Assembly (NCBI RefSeq): GCF_000018365.1
Contig: NC_011529.1
Coordinates: forward strand, 372,001 to 436,000
Source of the DNA: Thermococcus onnurineus NA1
GTDB taxonomy: Archaea > Methanobacteriota_B > Thermococci > Thermococcales > Thermococcaceae
DNA length: 64,000 nt
Direction: 5' to 3'
Part shown: piece by piece, positions 19,027-31,007 of the stretch
Layout: every line of letters starts with the position of its first letter
Position numbering within the stretch: position 1 is the first letter of the stretch
The notes under the pieces: model-generated
Seen by the model: only the letters and a program-made list of their open reading frames with translations
Database searches by the model: none
What the model was told of the DNA's origin: nothing
Program-made: the position numbers and the translations under genes

Positions 19027-19968
19027 TCAACGGCTATCAAGGTGTTCCCAGCCTATAGGAGGAACCTCCATCCGTTTTTCCTCAGTGGTAATGAACACTC
19101 CGGCCCCTTTATGGACTGTACCTATGACTGTGAAGTCGAAACTCAGTTCCTCAGTGTATTTCGGAGGAATAGTGAAAACCAGCTCAAACTCCTCCCCGCT
19201 TGCAAGGGCTATTTCAAGGGGATCCCTTCTGAGCAGTTCGGCCACTTCAAAAACCTCCTCCATTATGGGGAGCTTTGAGGCATCCACCTCTATCCTAACG
19301 CCGCTCATCTCTGCTACGAGATGGAGTTCCTTGGCAAGACCGTCACTGATGTCTATGGCAGCGTTTGCGTAATTTCCTATTTTAATCCCCTCCTTTACTC
19401 TTGCACGCGGTTCGAGGAGCTTCTCGTATAGAATCTCTTTCGTCGAGAGCGAAACGTCGAGATCGTTCTTCCATACGAGGAGTCCTGCCAGTGGCCTGCC
19501 GATATCCCCTGTGATACAGACTAGGTCTCCCGGCTTTGCTCCGCTCCTTGTTAACAGATGCCTGGTTCTTCCGAGTGCAATTCCATCTATTATCAGATCA
19601 TCTGCCTCGTTGGTATCGGCGCTTAGGACGGGAATCTCGTAGAACTCAAGGGCATTTCCTATTCCCTTCGCTACTCCCTCAAGATATAACCCATCAAAGC
19701 CTCGGGGAACACCTAAAGAGAAAAGGAAGCCTATTGGTCTCGCTCCCATAGCCGCGATGTCACTCACGTTCATCGTCACGGCCTTAAAGCCAACCTGCTC
19801 GGGCGTCATTATATCCGGAACGTCTGTCTTCCCCACGAGCATGTCATTTGTCGCCACCAGCCATTCATCACCGATCCTCAGTGCCCCTGCATCATCGCCG
19901 AGTGGCAGATCACCTTGCTTTTTGAGATATTTCATGAAGAGTTCGATGATTTCGCGCTCCATGGACAT
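19027..19968 (-). CDS. thiL: Thiamine-monophosphate kinase
   Basis: ThiL phosphorylates thiamine monophosphate to thiamine diphosphate with ATP. The 313-aa protein has LPLGDDAGAL (ATP/Mg-binding N-terminal motif), ATNDMLVGKTD, VSDIAAMGARP and DISDGLAKE, all hallmarks of the ThiL/PurM fold. Start candidates are ATG 19968 and ATG 19962; the context GCGTGATGTCC favours one of these over the upstream GTG. It stands alone between the flippase-like gene and the divergent lipid-kinase-like gene. Confidence 0.93.
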   Translation of the reverse strand: MSMEREIIELFMKYLKKQGDLPLGDDAGALRIGDEWLVATNDMLVGKTDVPDIMTPEQVGFKAVTMNVSDIAAMGARPIGFLFSLGVPRGFDGLYLEGVAKGIGNALEFYEIPVLSADTNEADDLIIDGIALGRTRHLLTRSGAKPGDLVCITGDIGRPLAGLLVWKNDLDVSLSTKEILYEKLLEPRARVKEGIKIGNYANAAIDISDGLAKELHLVAEMSGVRIEVDASKLPIMEEVFEVAELLRRDPLEIALASGEEFELVFTIPPKYTEELSFDFTVIGTVHKGAGVFITTEEKRMEVPPIGWEHLDSR

Positions 19969-20103
19969 CACGCCAAGGTTCAGATGGGATAGTTATTAGG
20001 ATTGCTTTCGGCATCCGTCGAAGGTTTGCTAGACAAAGCGAGAAATTTATAAATGAAATTTGTGATAATTTGATTAATTCACCCAACTGCGGAGGGGAAT
20101 AAG

Positions 20104-20712
20104 ATGTTAAAATATCTGCTACTTGCGGTGTTCTTTCCTGTGCTGGCGATAGCATTGACGAAAAAGCTGGGAGAAGACTATGCGTGGGTAAACAGGAAGA
20201 TAATCCACTTCAGCAGTGTTCCGGCAATTCTCATGTTCAGAGAAGGCCTTGTTTCTGGCATTGAACTTGCTGGAGCAGTTATGGTCTTTGCTATCGTCCA
20301 GCTCATAACCCATATAATGAAAAAGGAGCTCAACTGGTATCAGATAAGAGACAACTACGGCGAGGTCTTTTACTGCATCATGTTCAGCGCCATGGCGGTC
20401 TTTATGGATGTCAACTACGCCTCCGCGATAATGCTCGTGATGGCCATCAGCGATGGTATCACTGGTGTGCTCAGGTTCTACTATTTCAAAAAGAACGGCT
20501 TCAACGTCAAGCTCAGGAAGCACTGGATCGGCAGCGTGGGGTACATCCTCAGCGCCCTTATCATAGCCTTTGTAATGCTGCCTGATCTGAACGTTGTCAT
20601 GAAGTTTGCTTGGTCTGGCATACTGATGCTCGCCGAGTATCAGAAAGTCATCGATGATAACATTGCCGTTCCAGTAGTTGCGGTTCTGATAAAGCCCCTC
20701 TTCATGCTTTGA
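20104..20712 (+). CDS. Membrane CTP-dependent polyprenol/lipid kinase-like protein
   Basis: The 202-aa polytopic protein (about 6 segments) contains WVNRKIIHFSSVP near residue 29, matching the R-K-x-x-H motif of the dolichol kinase/phytol kinase/DGK1 family, plus AISDGITGVLRFYYFKK and KHWIGSVGYILS, matching later family motifs. It may phosphorylate a polyprenol, archaeal diether glycerol or similar lipid using CTP. A TATA element (AATTTATAAATG, about 20042-20053) and GGAGGGGAA ribosome binding site support the start. Confidence 0.72.
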   Translation: MLKYLLLAVFFPVLAIALTKKLGEDYAWVNRKIIHFSSVPAILMFREGLVSGIELAGAVMVFAIVQLITHIMKKELNWYQIRDNYGEVFYCIMFSAMAVFMDVNYASAIMLVMAISDGITGVLRFYYFKKNGFNVKLRKHWIGSVGYILSALIIAFVMLPDLNVVMKFAWSGILMLAEYQKVIDDNIAVPVVAVLIKPLFML

Positions 20713-20733
20713 TTTCCTATTACTTTTTCTCTT
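20713..20733 (+). terminator. T-rich terminator
   Basis: T tracts (TTACTTTTTCT) follow the lipid-kinase-like gene directly upstream of the GC hairpin at 20739-20758. Confidence 0.4.
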
Positions 20734-20736
20734 GAG

Positions 20737-22024
<1,288 letters not shown>

Positions 22025-22095
22025 GAGCATCAACCAAAGGTTGAGGGGGTTAAAGCTTTATAACGGCTTCTCCATAGGTTCAATCGGTGGAAACT

Positions 22096-22566
22096 ATGAA
22101 AGTCGAAGGATTCGTTGCCTCTCTGAGAAACGCCGAGACCATCGGCGAGCTGTTCAAGATACTCCAGAAAAAGGGAGTTCCGATAGTCGAGCTCGACGGT
22201 AAGAGGTTTCTTATCATCGTCGAGGGAGACTTCGAGGGGAGGAAGTTCTGGACCGAGATAAACGGTGAGAAGGCCAACCAGATGCTCGGTGATGCCATGC
22301 TAAACTCCGCCAGCTTCCCCTTCAAGTGCAAGAAGCCGTACACAGGTGGAAATGCCATCTTCGTTGCCTTCGATGACATTGAAGCTGACGAGTTTCTCGT
22401 TGCCTACCGCGACGAGGACTACGGCATCTTCTATCGTGTGAAGGACGGAAAGGCTGAAGAGATAACGAAGGAAGAGTACGAAGAGCTGAAAGATAAGATT
22501 CCTGAGTTCAAGGTCAAGGGCTTCTCGGAAGAACAGATGGACATGATGGGGGCATTCTTCGGCTGA
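22096..22566 (+). CDS. Hypothetical acidic protein, 156 aa
   Basis: I do not recognise this protein. It is acidic, soluble and has two cysteine-free halves around a CKKP segment. GGTGG lies five bases before ATG 22096, which I prefer over the GTG at 22087. It is divergent from EndoQ and 20 nt upstream of the ClC gene, so may be co-transcribed with it. The C-terminal EQMDMMGAFFG superficially resembles a PIP box but the spacing is one residue off. Confidence 0.75.
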   Translation: MKVEGFVASLRNAETIGELFKILQKKGVPIVELDGKRFLIIVEGDFEGRKFWTEINGEKANQMLGDAMLNSASFPFKCKKPYTGGNAIFVAFDDIEADEFLVAYRDEDYGIFYRVKDGKAEEITKEEYEELKDKIPEFKVKGFSEEQMDMMGAFFG

Positions 22567-22586
22567 AAACTTCCACGAGGATAACC

Positions 22587-24308
22587 ATGGACTGGGAGAG
22601 CCGGCGCTACGTCAGGAAGTGGGTCACAGTCCTAGTACTGGCAGTCCTGGCTGGATTAGCTGGTGGTATAGGCGCCGTGCTCTTCAGGCTCATGGTGGCA
22701 TCCGTAGGAAAGCTTTTCTTCTCTTTTCTCCTTCCGCTAATCGCCTATGAATACCACGGCTACAACCTCGGCTACATTTTCCTCCCGGCCTTGGGAGGCC
22801 TCCTTATAGCCCCCCTAGTTCGCTATGCGCCCAACATAAAAGGCAATGGAGTTCCCGAGGTCATTGAGGCGGTCATATTCAGAAGCGGCAACATCGGGGG
22901 AAAATTCGCCTTTCTGAAGATAATCGCCACCTCAATCTCTATAGGCACAGGTGCAAGCCTCGGAAGGGAAGGGCCCATCGCCTTCATAGGTGCCGCCATG
23001 TCCTCTGGTGTTACCCAGCTCCTCAAGCTTCCGCCGGAAAAGAAAAAGCTGCTCACCACCTGTGGTCTCGCCGCCGGAATAGCCGGGACATTCAACACTC
23101 CCCTCGCCGGCGCGATGTTTGCCCTTGAGGTTATATACATGGGGGCTTTCTCAATAAACCTCGTTCCTATATTTCTTTCCGCAATCGTCGGCAACGCGGT
23201 GACACTTCTAATCCTTGGAAGCGCATCGGGGATAACCATCCCCTCCGGGCTTAGCTATCATGTCTCGGAGCTGTTCTTTTTCTTTGCCCTTGGCATACTC
23301 TTTGGACTTATGGGTGTTGTCTATATCAGGGTCCTCTACACCCTTATAGACAGGTTCGAGGGAAGCAGACTTCCGGTTGAGGGCAGGCTTTTCCTCGGTG
23401 GAATGGCAGTTGGAGTTATGGGCATGTTCTTCCCAAACTATGGCATCTTTGGGGTTGGCTATAAAGGGATGGACTTGGCTATGCTTGGCGAACTGACCCT
23501 CACCATGCTCATAGCCCTCGGTCTCGTTAAGATGGCCGCGACGACCTTCTCCATAGCGAGCGGCTACAGCGGTGGTATCTTCGCCCCGAGCCTCTACATC
23601 GGAACCATGTTTGGCTCGGCCTTTGGAATACTCGTTCAGAATCTTTGTCCCTCCCTGCCGGTTCATCCATCGTCCTACGCCCTTGCGGGAATGGCGGCCT
23701 TCTTCAGCGCGATAACCCAGGCGCCGCTTACTCAAATCATCATGATAACTGAGATGACGAAGAGCTACACTATACTGCCTCCGATAATGCTCTCTTCCAC
23801 ACTCAGCTTCCTTGTTGCCAGAGCCTTTCTCAGGGGATCATCTGTTTACACACTCAAGCTTGAGAGAAAAGGTCTCCACGTAAAGACTGGCAAGCCAGTT
23901 ATCCTAGAGACAATCTCCGTCCGCGAAATAATGACATCCATCCCGGTCTACGTCCATGAGAATGAGACTCTCTTCAGGGTGGAAAAGCTGATAGCAAAAA
24001 CCGGCCACGACTGCTTCCCTGTTGTGAACGATGAGCACAGGGTCGTTGGAGTAATTGGTGTTAAAGACATCCTTGGAAAGTCGACGAAGCTTAAAGCACT
24101 TCCGGTCAAGAGGTTTCTGCGTAAAAACTATGCTGTTACTTGTCCAATGGAAACGGCCCAAGATGCCCTGGAGAAGCTTCTTGAATCTGATCAAAACCTC
24201 CTCCCTGTTGTGGAGAACTTTGAGAATATGAAACTTATAGGTGTTATTACCAAAAAAGACATATATAGGGCATACTATCGCGGGCTGGAGGGTATGTACA
24301 TAGAATAA
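22587..24308 (+). CDS. ClC family chloride channel/transporter with C-terminal CBS pair
   Basis: The 573-aa membrane protein has the ClC selectivity motifs GASLGREGP and GTFNTPLAGAMFALE, and AIASGYSGGIFAPS-type sequence (here SIASGYSGGIFAPSL). It is followed from about residue 440 by two CBS domains (VREIMTSIPVYV... and VKRFLRKNYAVTC...), which usually bind adenine nucleotides and gate transport. GAGGAT precedes the ATG. The usual proton glutamate of exchangers was not assigned, so channel versus antiporter is open. Confidence 0.93.
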   Translation: MDWESRRYVRKWVTVLVLAVLAGLAGGIGAVLFRLMVASVGKLFFSFLLPLIAYEYHGYNLGYIFLPALGGLLIAPLVRYAPNIKGNGVPEVIEAVIFRSGNIGGKFAFLKIIATSISIGTGASLGREGPIAFIGAAMSSGVTQLLKLPPEKKKLLTTCGLAAGIAGTFNTPLAGAMFALEVIYMGAFSINLVPIFLSAIVGNAVTLLILGSASGITIPSGLSYHVSELFFFFALGILFGLMGVVYIRVLYTLIDRFEGSRLPVEGRLFLGGMAVGVMGMFFPNYGIFGVGYKGMDLAMLGELTLTMLIALGLVKMAATTFSIASGYSGGIFAPSLYIGTMFGSAFGILVQNLCPSLPVHPSSYALAGMAAFFSAITQAPLTQIIMITEMTKSYTILPPIMLSSTLSFLVARAFLRGSSVYTLKLERKGLHVKTGKPVILETISVREIMTSIPVYVHENETLFRVEKLIAKTGHDCFPVVNDEHRVVGVIGVKDILGKSTKLKALPVKRFLRKNYAVTCPMETAQDALEKLLESDQNLLPVVENFENMKLIGVITKKDIYRAYYRGLEGMYIE

Positions 24309-24394
24309 CACTTGCCTGGAATGATGGGCTATCAAATGTACAGAACATAAATTAATTCAGGAAGCGAGTCAGAACTATACTGGAGGAATACAGA

Positions 24395-25735
24395 ATGACG
24401 GGAGCATCGAACGTCCTGATTCCCAGCGTGGATCTCCTGGCCTATGTCTTCTTCGTAGTTCTGAGTATAGGCCTCGTGTCCCTGCTGATGAGCAAGAAGT
24501 TCAACATCTCATACATCCCGCTTTTCATTTTCTTCGGGATATTGGTCGGGCCGCTCCTCGGGCTGCTCAACAGAACTCTTGCCCACGAGCTGTTCAGCTA
24601 CATCCGTGTGTTCGGTCTCGTGATGATACTGTTTACGGAAGGACATACCCTCAGCTGGAGGATGCTCAAACGGAACTTTGGAACTATAATAACCCTTGAC
24701 ACTCTGGGGCTTTTGATAACCGCCCTTATCGCCGCGCTTTTCTTCTCTTGGATCTTTGACGTTCCCCTTGTTGTCGGTTTCCTCTTCGGGGCAATAGTTG
24801 GGGCAACTGACCCGGCGACGCTCATACCCCTCTTCAGGCAGTACCACGTTAGGGAAGACATCGAGACAATAATAGTCACGGAATCTATCTTCAACGATCC
24901 GCTTGGTATCGTGCTCACTTCTGTTGCCGTTGCCCTGCTCGTTCCCGAGGCCTCGAGTGCCAAGGTTCTTGAGGGCATAGCTGGCTACGTTGGCATTTAT
25001 CCCGCGGCGGTGCTATTTTTCTTTTACCAGATGTTCATGTCAATAGCCATTGGCGTGGCCCTTGGAATGGTGGGCTACAGCATCCTCAAGAGAGCAAGGG
25101 TAATGAACTTTCCCGAGGTCATTATATTCTCTCTGGCACTGGCCTTCGGCGGCTTCCTCCTTGGTGAGTTTGCCCAGGCCTCGGGCTACCTCGTGGCAAC
25201 CGTTACTGGCATAGTCCTGGGCAATCACAAGGTTTTCTTCAGAGATGATCCGGGAACCGTCAAGAGGATCATGCGCGCCGTCGAGAGGGAGGTTCACTTC
25301 AACGAAAGCCTGGCGACGATATTTACAATATTCATTTTCACACTCCTTGGCGCGAGCCTCGATCCGACGATAATAACTTCCCACCTGCTGCCGGGTCTCG
25401 CAGTGGCTTTGGGTTTAATGCTAATTGCCAGACCTCTGGCCACACTCCCAATACTTAGGTGGCGCAGTTTCAAGGAGTACCTGTTCATAGCACTTGAGGG
25501 CCCAAGAGGTGTTGTTCCTGCGGCTTTGGCGAGCTTTCCTCTGACGCTTGGAATTACGTACAACAATCCACAGCTCGTTCAGTGGGGCGAAATAATCCTC
25601 AGTGCCACCATAATAACCGTGCTTGCCTCTGTCATTGTGGAAACGCTCTGGGTTCCCTTCCTCAGGAAACGGCTTCTCGAGGTAAGGAGCATTGAAAAAG
25701 AGATGAGGGCGGCCGGCTACAGGCTTTCCTCCTAA
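24395..25735 (+). CDS. Na+/H+ antiporter, CPA1 (NhaP-type)
   Basis: The 446-aa polytopic protein (about 12 segments) has the ion-binding motif SIFNDPLGIV (the ND pair of CPA1 exchangers), the unwound-helix motif GATDPATLIPLF, and GPRGVVPAALASF near the C-terminus. It would export Na+ in exchange for protons or the reverse. CTGGAGGAAT precedes the start. An unrelated NhaC-type antiporter is encoded at 37.7 kb. Confidence 0.92.
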   Translation: MTGASNVLIPSVDLLAYVFFVVLSIGLVSLLMSKKFNISYIPLFIFFGILVGPLLGLLNRTLAHELFSYIRVFGLVMILFTEGHTLSWRMLKRNFGTIITLDTLGLLITALIAALFFSWIFDVPLVVGFLFGAIVGATDPATLIPLFRQYHVREDIETIIVTESIFNDPLGIVLTSVAVALLVPEASSAKVLEGIAGYVGIYPAAVLFFFYQMFMSIAIGVALGMVGYSILKRARVMNFPEVIIFSLALAFGGFLLGEFAQASGYLVATVTGIVLGNHKVFFRDDPGTVKRIMRAVEREVHFNESLATIFTIFIFTLLGASLDPTIITSHLLPGLAVALGLMLIARPLATLPILRWRSFKEYLFIALEGPRGVVPAALASFPLTLGITYNNPQLVQWGEIILSATIITVLASVIVETLWVPFLRKRLLEVRSIEKEMRAAGYRLSS

Positions 25736-25737
25736 CC

Positions 25738-26601
25738 CTATGGCCCCTTCCCCATAGCCCCAATGAAGTAAAAGAGCAGCTTTGCCGCTGTGAGTGCAGT
25801 TACATCCCCCAGTTCGGTTCCGGCGACTTCCATGATATCGAAGCCAGCAATTTTCTTGTTTTCTGCCAGCCACTCGATAGCCTCGATGATGTCCCAGAAG
25901 GCCAAGCCGCCAGCTTCGGGTGTTCCGGTTGATGGAACGAGCGAGAGGTCGAAAACATCGATATCGATGGATAGGTAAACCGGCTCCGGCAGGGGCTTCA
26001 CGAGTTCGACGAATGCATCGAAATCGTAGTCCCTGGCGTGAACCCAAGCGATGCCGTTCTCTTCGGCGTACTCGACTTCCTCCTTTGTCCCGCTCCTTAT
26101 GCCAAACATTGCCTCATTGACGCCGAGTTCGCTTATTCTTCTGGCGACGCAGGCGTGGCTGTAGGGGTTGTCTTCGTACTGGTCGCGAAGGTCGAGGTGA
26201 GCATCGAAGACAACGTAGCTTGCCGGATTCAGCGCTTCCACTGGACCAAGGGTTATTGAATGTTCACCGCCGAGGGTTATCGGTATCGCTTCCGGATTCA
26301 CTCTTTTCAGCTCCTCGATGGTCTCCCTAACGCGCTCGGCAGTTTTTTTTGCATCACCTGCTATGACTGCGATATCTCCTATATCAGCTATTGGAAGCCC
26401 GGCTATGTCTATGTCATAGTCAAGGATGTAGCTCTCGAGGTTGAGCGTGGCGTGCCTTATGAGTGTGGGCCCGAATCTTGTTCCTGGCTTGAAGCTCGTG
26501 GTTCCATCGAAGGGGACACCGAGGAGTACGAATTTTGCTTCTTCAGGCTCAACGAGAGGGAATTCGAGCTTAAGTGTTTCGTAAGTGTAGAGGAAGTCCA
26601 T
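25738..26601 (-). CDS. speB: Agmatinase / aminopropylagmatine ureohydrolase
   Basis: This ureohydrolase-family enzyme (287 aa) has the manganese-binding motifs GGEHSITLG, DAHLDLRD and SIDIDVFDLSLVPSTGTPEAGG. In Thermococcus kodakarensis the equivalent enzyme acts on N1-aminopropylagmatine to give spermidine. It lies 75 nt downstream of the aIF5A gene on the same strand. This is a meaningful link because spermidine donates the aminobutyl group that modifies aIF5A. GGAGGTGAGGGT precedes the ATG. Confidence 0.93.
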   Translation of the reverse strand: MDFLYTYETLKLEFPLVEPEEAKFVLLGVPFDGTTSFKPGTRFGPTLIRHATLNLESYILDYDIDIAGLPIADIGDIAVIAGDAKKTAERVRETIEELKRVNPEAIPITLGGEHSITLGPVEALNPASYVVFDAHLDLRDQYEDNPYSHACVARRISELGVNEAMFGIRSGTKEEVEYAEENGIAWVHARDYDFDAFVELVKPLPEPVYLSIDIDVFDLSLVPSTGTPEAGGLAFWDIIEAIEWLAENKKIAGFDIMEVAGTELGDVTALTAAKLLFYFIGAMGKGP

Positions 26602-26676
26602 ACCCTCACCTCCGGAGAGAATTAAATAAGCTGTTTAAAAGGTTGCGCAGAAATGGAAGGAAAGACGAGAAGAGAA

Positions 26677-27087
26677 TCACTCGCCCTTTATCTTCATGAT
26701 CTTGATCCTGCCAAGGGTCTCCCAGTACTCGACGTTGATGCCTTCTTTGAGCTGGCCCTTTATCTCGTCGGCGACGCCGGTCTCGATCGGGACGTCGTAA
26801 AGCTCGTAGGTCTCCATGTCCATAATCTGGACGGTGTCTGGAGTCATGGCGATGATCTGGGCGGTTCTCTTGTCGATTATCGGAACGTCAACTTCAGCGC
26901 TGGTGGGCTTAACGATGCTTCTGACCTTACCGTCAAAGATGCCAACTGCCTCGATCCTGGCCTTGGCTGAACCGTGCTTGCCCGGTGAGGAAACGGTTAT
27001 GTTGCCGATTCTGCAGGGCTCTCCATCGATGAGGATGTACCTTCCCGGCTTGAGCTTGCTAACCTGAACCTTGGTCTTGTCTCCCAT
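26677..27087 (-). CDS. eif5A: Translation initiation factor aIF5A
   Basis: aIF5A promotes peptide bond formation at stalling sequences and carries (deoxy)hypusine. The 136-aa protein has the modification loop [10 protein letters not shown] with the target lysine at position 37, an SH3-like N-domain and an OB-fold C-domain. GGGGGT sits upstream of the ATG, and a TATA-like TTTTTTAAAG element is about 45 nt upstream. It is followed by speB, the spermidine-pathway enzyme. Confidence 0.96.
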   Translation of the reverse strand: MGDKTKVQVSKLKPGRYILIDGEPCRIGNITVSSPGKHGSAKARIEAVGIFDGKVRSIVKPTSAEVDVPIIDKRTAQIIAMTPDTVQIMDMETYELYDVPIETGVADEIKGQLKEGINVEYWETLGRIKIMKIKGE

Positions 27088-27162
27088 TTTTCAGACCCCC
27101 ATAAGCGTTCTAAGGGGGATTGGGAAGGGTCTTTAAAAAATTTTTGAATAAAGGAAAAGACC

Positions 27163-28542
27163 TCAGCGCCTGCTCTTCAGCAGCGTGGTGTTCATAAACA
27201 CCGGAACGAAGAGGACGAGGCCGAGAAGTGCACCTATCTTCACGGTGATGGCTGGTGCTCTGATGGCGTAGTAAAGGGTCATAAGGCCGGCGAGGAAGAG
27301 CACTCCTATAACTGCAGCCACTATTCCGTTGTTGCGGGTCAGCTCCGATGCGAGGAGCGGGTAAGCCTCTACTGCAGCTATGAGCGCCCCGACGCTGAAT
27401 GGCACAACGAGGAACATCGTCCTGATGTCCCCCACTACCATGACGCCGGCTAGTATCATGCCGAGGACGGCTACAAACGTGAGGCTTTTGCTCCTGTCCA
27501 ACTGCATGACCTCAGAGAGTATCTGACTGCCCATCTCAATGAGGACTATTATCGTAGTCAGGCCAGCGAAGTACAGCGAGAGCATGAGGAGATAGATTAA
27601 CCTGTCGGCGTGGGCTATGTTGCCCCTGAGAACCTCCGGAATGGAGTAGAAGACCTCAATGGAATCCATCGGGCTCTTCTCGCTGTTGATGACATACTCT
27701 TTAAGATCCTGGAACTTGAGATAAAGGTTCATAGACTCTTCCGCGGGGATGTTTGGGTTCTGGAAAGCCTTTCCAAATCCCTGATAGGCCGCACCGAGGG
27801 AGTAGGCGACGGTAAATGCGGCCGCGAAGCTGAGGATTATCTGAAGTATGAACACTATGCCAAGAACCTTCTTGAGGTCAAGCTCTTCAGGAGTGAAACT
27901 TCCTATCACGTAGTAGACTCCAGCACCAATGCCAAAGGAAACAAGCACGGAAACGAGCATGTAGAGGACTCCTCTGAATGTCAGGGACTGGTCAAATGAA
28001 GTTATCGATGACACTGCCATCTTCATATACTGGACGGCCTGTGGGGCTGTAACGGTGCTGAGGGCTTGGTTCCTAACGAGGATTGCCGAGACTATGGCGA
28101 ATAGCACGAATAGGATAGATACAACAGAGATGAACTCCAAGGTTTTGCCCTTCGCCATCAGGAGAAGAATTACGGAGAGTATGATTGTGCCAACTGCAAT
28201 AACTGGGACGTATTTCGCTCCGATTCCAAAGATGTACACGAGGCTGTAGGCGGAGTAGTAAGTAGTTATGCCGAGCATTATCAGAAGAAACATCACCAGT
28301 GTGAAGATCAGCGCCGGGGTTCTTGCTATCTTAAAGAACAGTTCGTAGATGAGGTACCTCGTCCGCTTGGTGCTCTCAGCTTCACTGTAGATTAGGAACA
28401 GCGCTATCAGCATTGGAATCAGCGAGATCAGAAAGCCCTTCAGTCCGAAGGTTATGTAGTATTTAGGCAAAACAAGGAAGTTCCATATCCCAAGAATGTA
28501 GCCCGTTATTAAGAACGCCATAAGGACGCTTATTTTCCTCAT
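27163..28542 (-). CDS. NSS/SNF-like sodium-dependent transporter
   Basis: The 459-aa protein has about 12 hydrophobic segments. The N-terminus (GYILGIWNFLVLPKYYITFGLKGFLISLIP) resembles the first helices of the neurotransmitter:sodium symporter family (G-x-G-N-x-W-R-F-P pattern, but with the Arg changed). The substrate cannot be told; amino acids are typical. ATG 28542 is chosen on GGGGGTG upstream. The longer frame runs into the nep1 end. A TATA element (TTTTATATTTTG, minus strand, about 28609-28621) fits. Confidence 0.75.
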   Translation of the reverse strand: MRKISVLMAFLITGYILGIWNFLVLPKYYITFGLKGFLISLIPMLIALFLIYSEAESTKRTRYLIYELFFKIARTPALIFTLVMFLLIMLGITTYYSAYSLVYIFGIGAKYVPVIAVGTIILSVILLLMAKGKTLEFISVVSILFVLFAIVSAILVRNQALSTVTAPQAVQYMKMAVSSITSFDQSLTFRGVLYMLVSVLVSFGIGAGVYYVIGSFTPEELDLKKVLGIVFILQIILSFAAAFTVAYSLGAAYQGFGKAFQNPNIPAEESMNLYLKFQDLKEYVINSEKSPMDSIEVFYSIPEVLRGNIAHADRLIYLLMLSLYFAGLTTIIVLIEMGSQILSEVMQLDRSKSLTFVAVLGMILAGVMVVGDIRTMFLVVPFSVGALIAAVEAYPLLASELTRNNGIVAAVIGVLFLAGLMTLYYAIRAPAITVKIGALLGLVLFVPVFMNTTLLKSRR

Positions 28543-28643
28543 CGAATTACACCCCCGAGGAGATAGTTGGAGTTGTTTCAAGAGGCCTAAAAGAATTAAA
28601 CATCGGCAAAATATAAAAACATTATGTAGCCCTTCTACCCTTT

Positions 28644-30369
<1,726 letters not shown>

Positions 30370-30398
30370 GGTAACACCGGAGAGAACCTTGGCGAAGG

Positions 30399-30407
30399 TA
30401 TATATAA
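30399..30407. promoter_or_regulatory. Symmetric TATATATAA element between divergent genes
   Basis: GGTATATATAAGCC can be read as a TATA box on both strands. It is centred about 26 nt from ATG 30429 on the plus strand (predicting a leaderless mRNA) and about 34 nt from ATG 30369 on the minus strand. No second candidate promoter is visible in the 59-nt gap. Confidence 0.55.
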
Positions 30408-30428
30408 GCCCTGCTCCTAATTCCTAAG

Positions 30429-31007
30429 ATGCCCATCAGACTCCCAACCTTCCGGAAAAAGGTACTGGAGCTGCTCGCGTCATCCGACGAAGTCAAGGTC
30501 ATGCACGTAAGCGACACTCCGGAAAGTTCCTACCGCTTCATCGAAGAGCTCATCGAGAAGACGAAACCGAACTACCTGATCCACACTGGAGATTTTGCGG
30601 ATAACATAAAGCTCGAGAGAAGGCCCGAGTTGAAGCCCCTCTATCGGGAGGCGCTTAGAAAGCTCGCACGAATTTTAAAGGATTCTGATGCAGTAATCTA
30701 CGTTGTTTCTGGCAACGAAGATGATCCGGAGATAGTGCGCGAGTTTTTCGGCGAAAGTATTGTCGAACCGGGGAGCACCGTGGAAATAGAGGGTTTCCGC
30801 TTTGCCCTAGGTCATACTTGGAAAGACGTCGTCAGCCTTGAAGCTGACTTTAGGCTCTATGGTCACAACTTTAAGCTGATTGAGAGAGGTCTGAACGGTG
30901 TTCTTGGGGTTAACTTTGTCTTACTCCCGAGTAGGAGGACTTGTCGGGTGAAATATCCATCAGGAACGGATTTTGATAGGGGCTACAAACTCTGGAGGGG
31001 TATGTGA
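30429..31007 (+). CDS. Calcineurin-like metallophosphoesterase
   Basis: The 192-aa protein has HTGDFADN (metal motif 2, G-D), SGNEDD (motif 3, G-N-x-D/E), GHTWKD (G-H) and LYGHNFK (terminal G-H). The first motif is unusual: HVSDTPES stands where D-x-H is expected, so one metal-ligand histidine appears lost. It may be a phosphodiesterase with altered metal use. Overlap with the next gene (TGATG) suggests they work together. Confidence 0.75.
   Translation: MPIRLPTFRKKVLELLASSDEVKVMHVSDTPESSYRFIEELIEKTKPNYLIHTGDFADNIKLERRPELKPLYREALRKLARILKDSDAVIYVVSGNEDDPEIVREFFGESIVEPGSTVEIEGFRFALGHTWKDVVSLEADFRLYGHNFKLIERGLNGVLGVNFVLLPSRRTCRVKYPSGTDFDRGYKLWRGM

Noticed and set aside
22530-22566. PCNA-binding PIP box at the end of the 156-aa protein beside EndoQ
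   Set aside because: The aromatic pair is one residue too far from the glutamine, so it does not fit the consensus.
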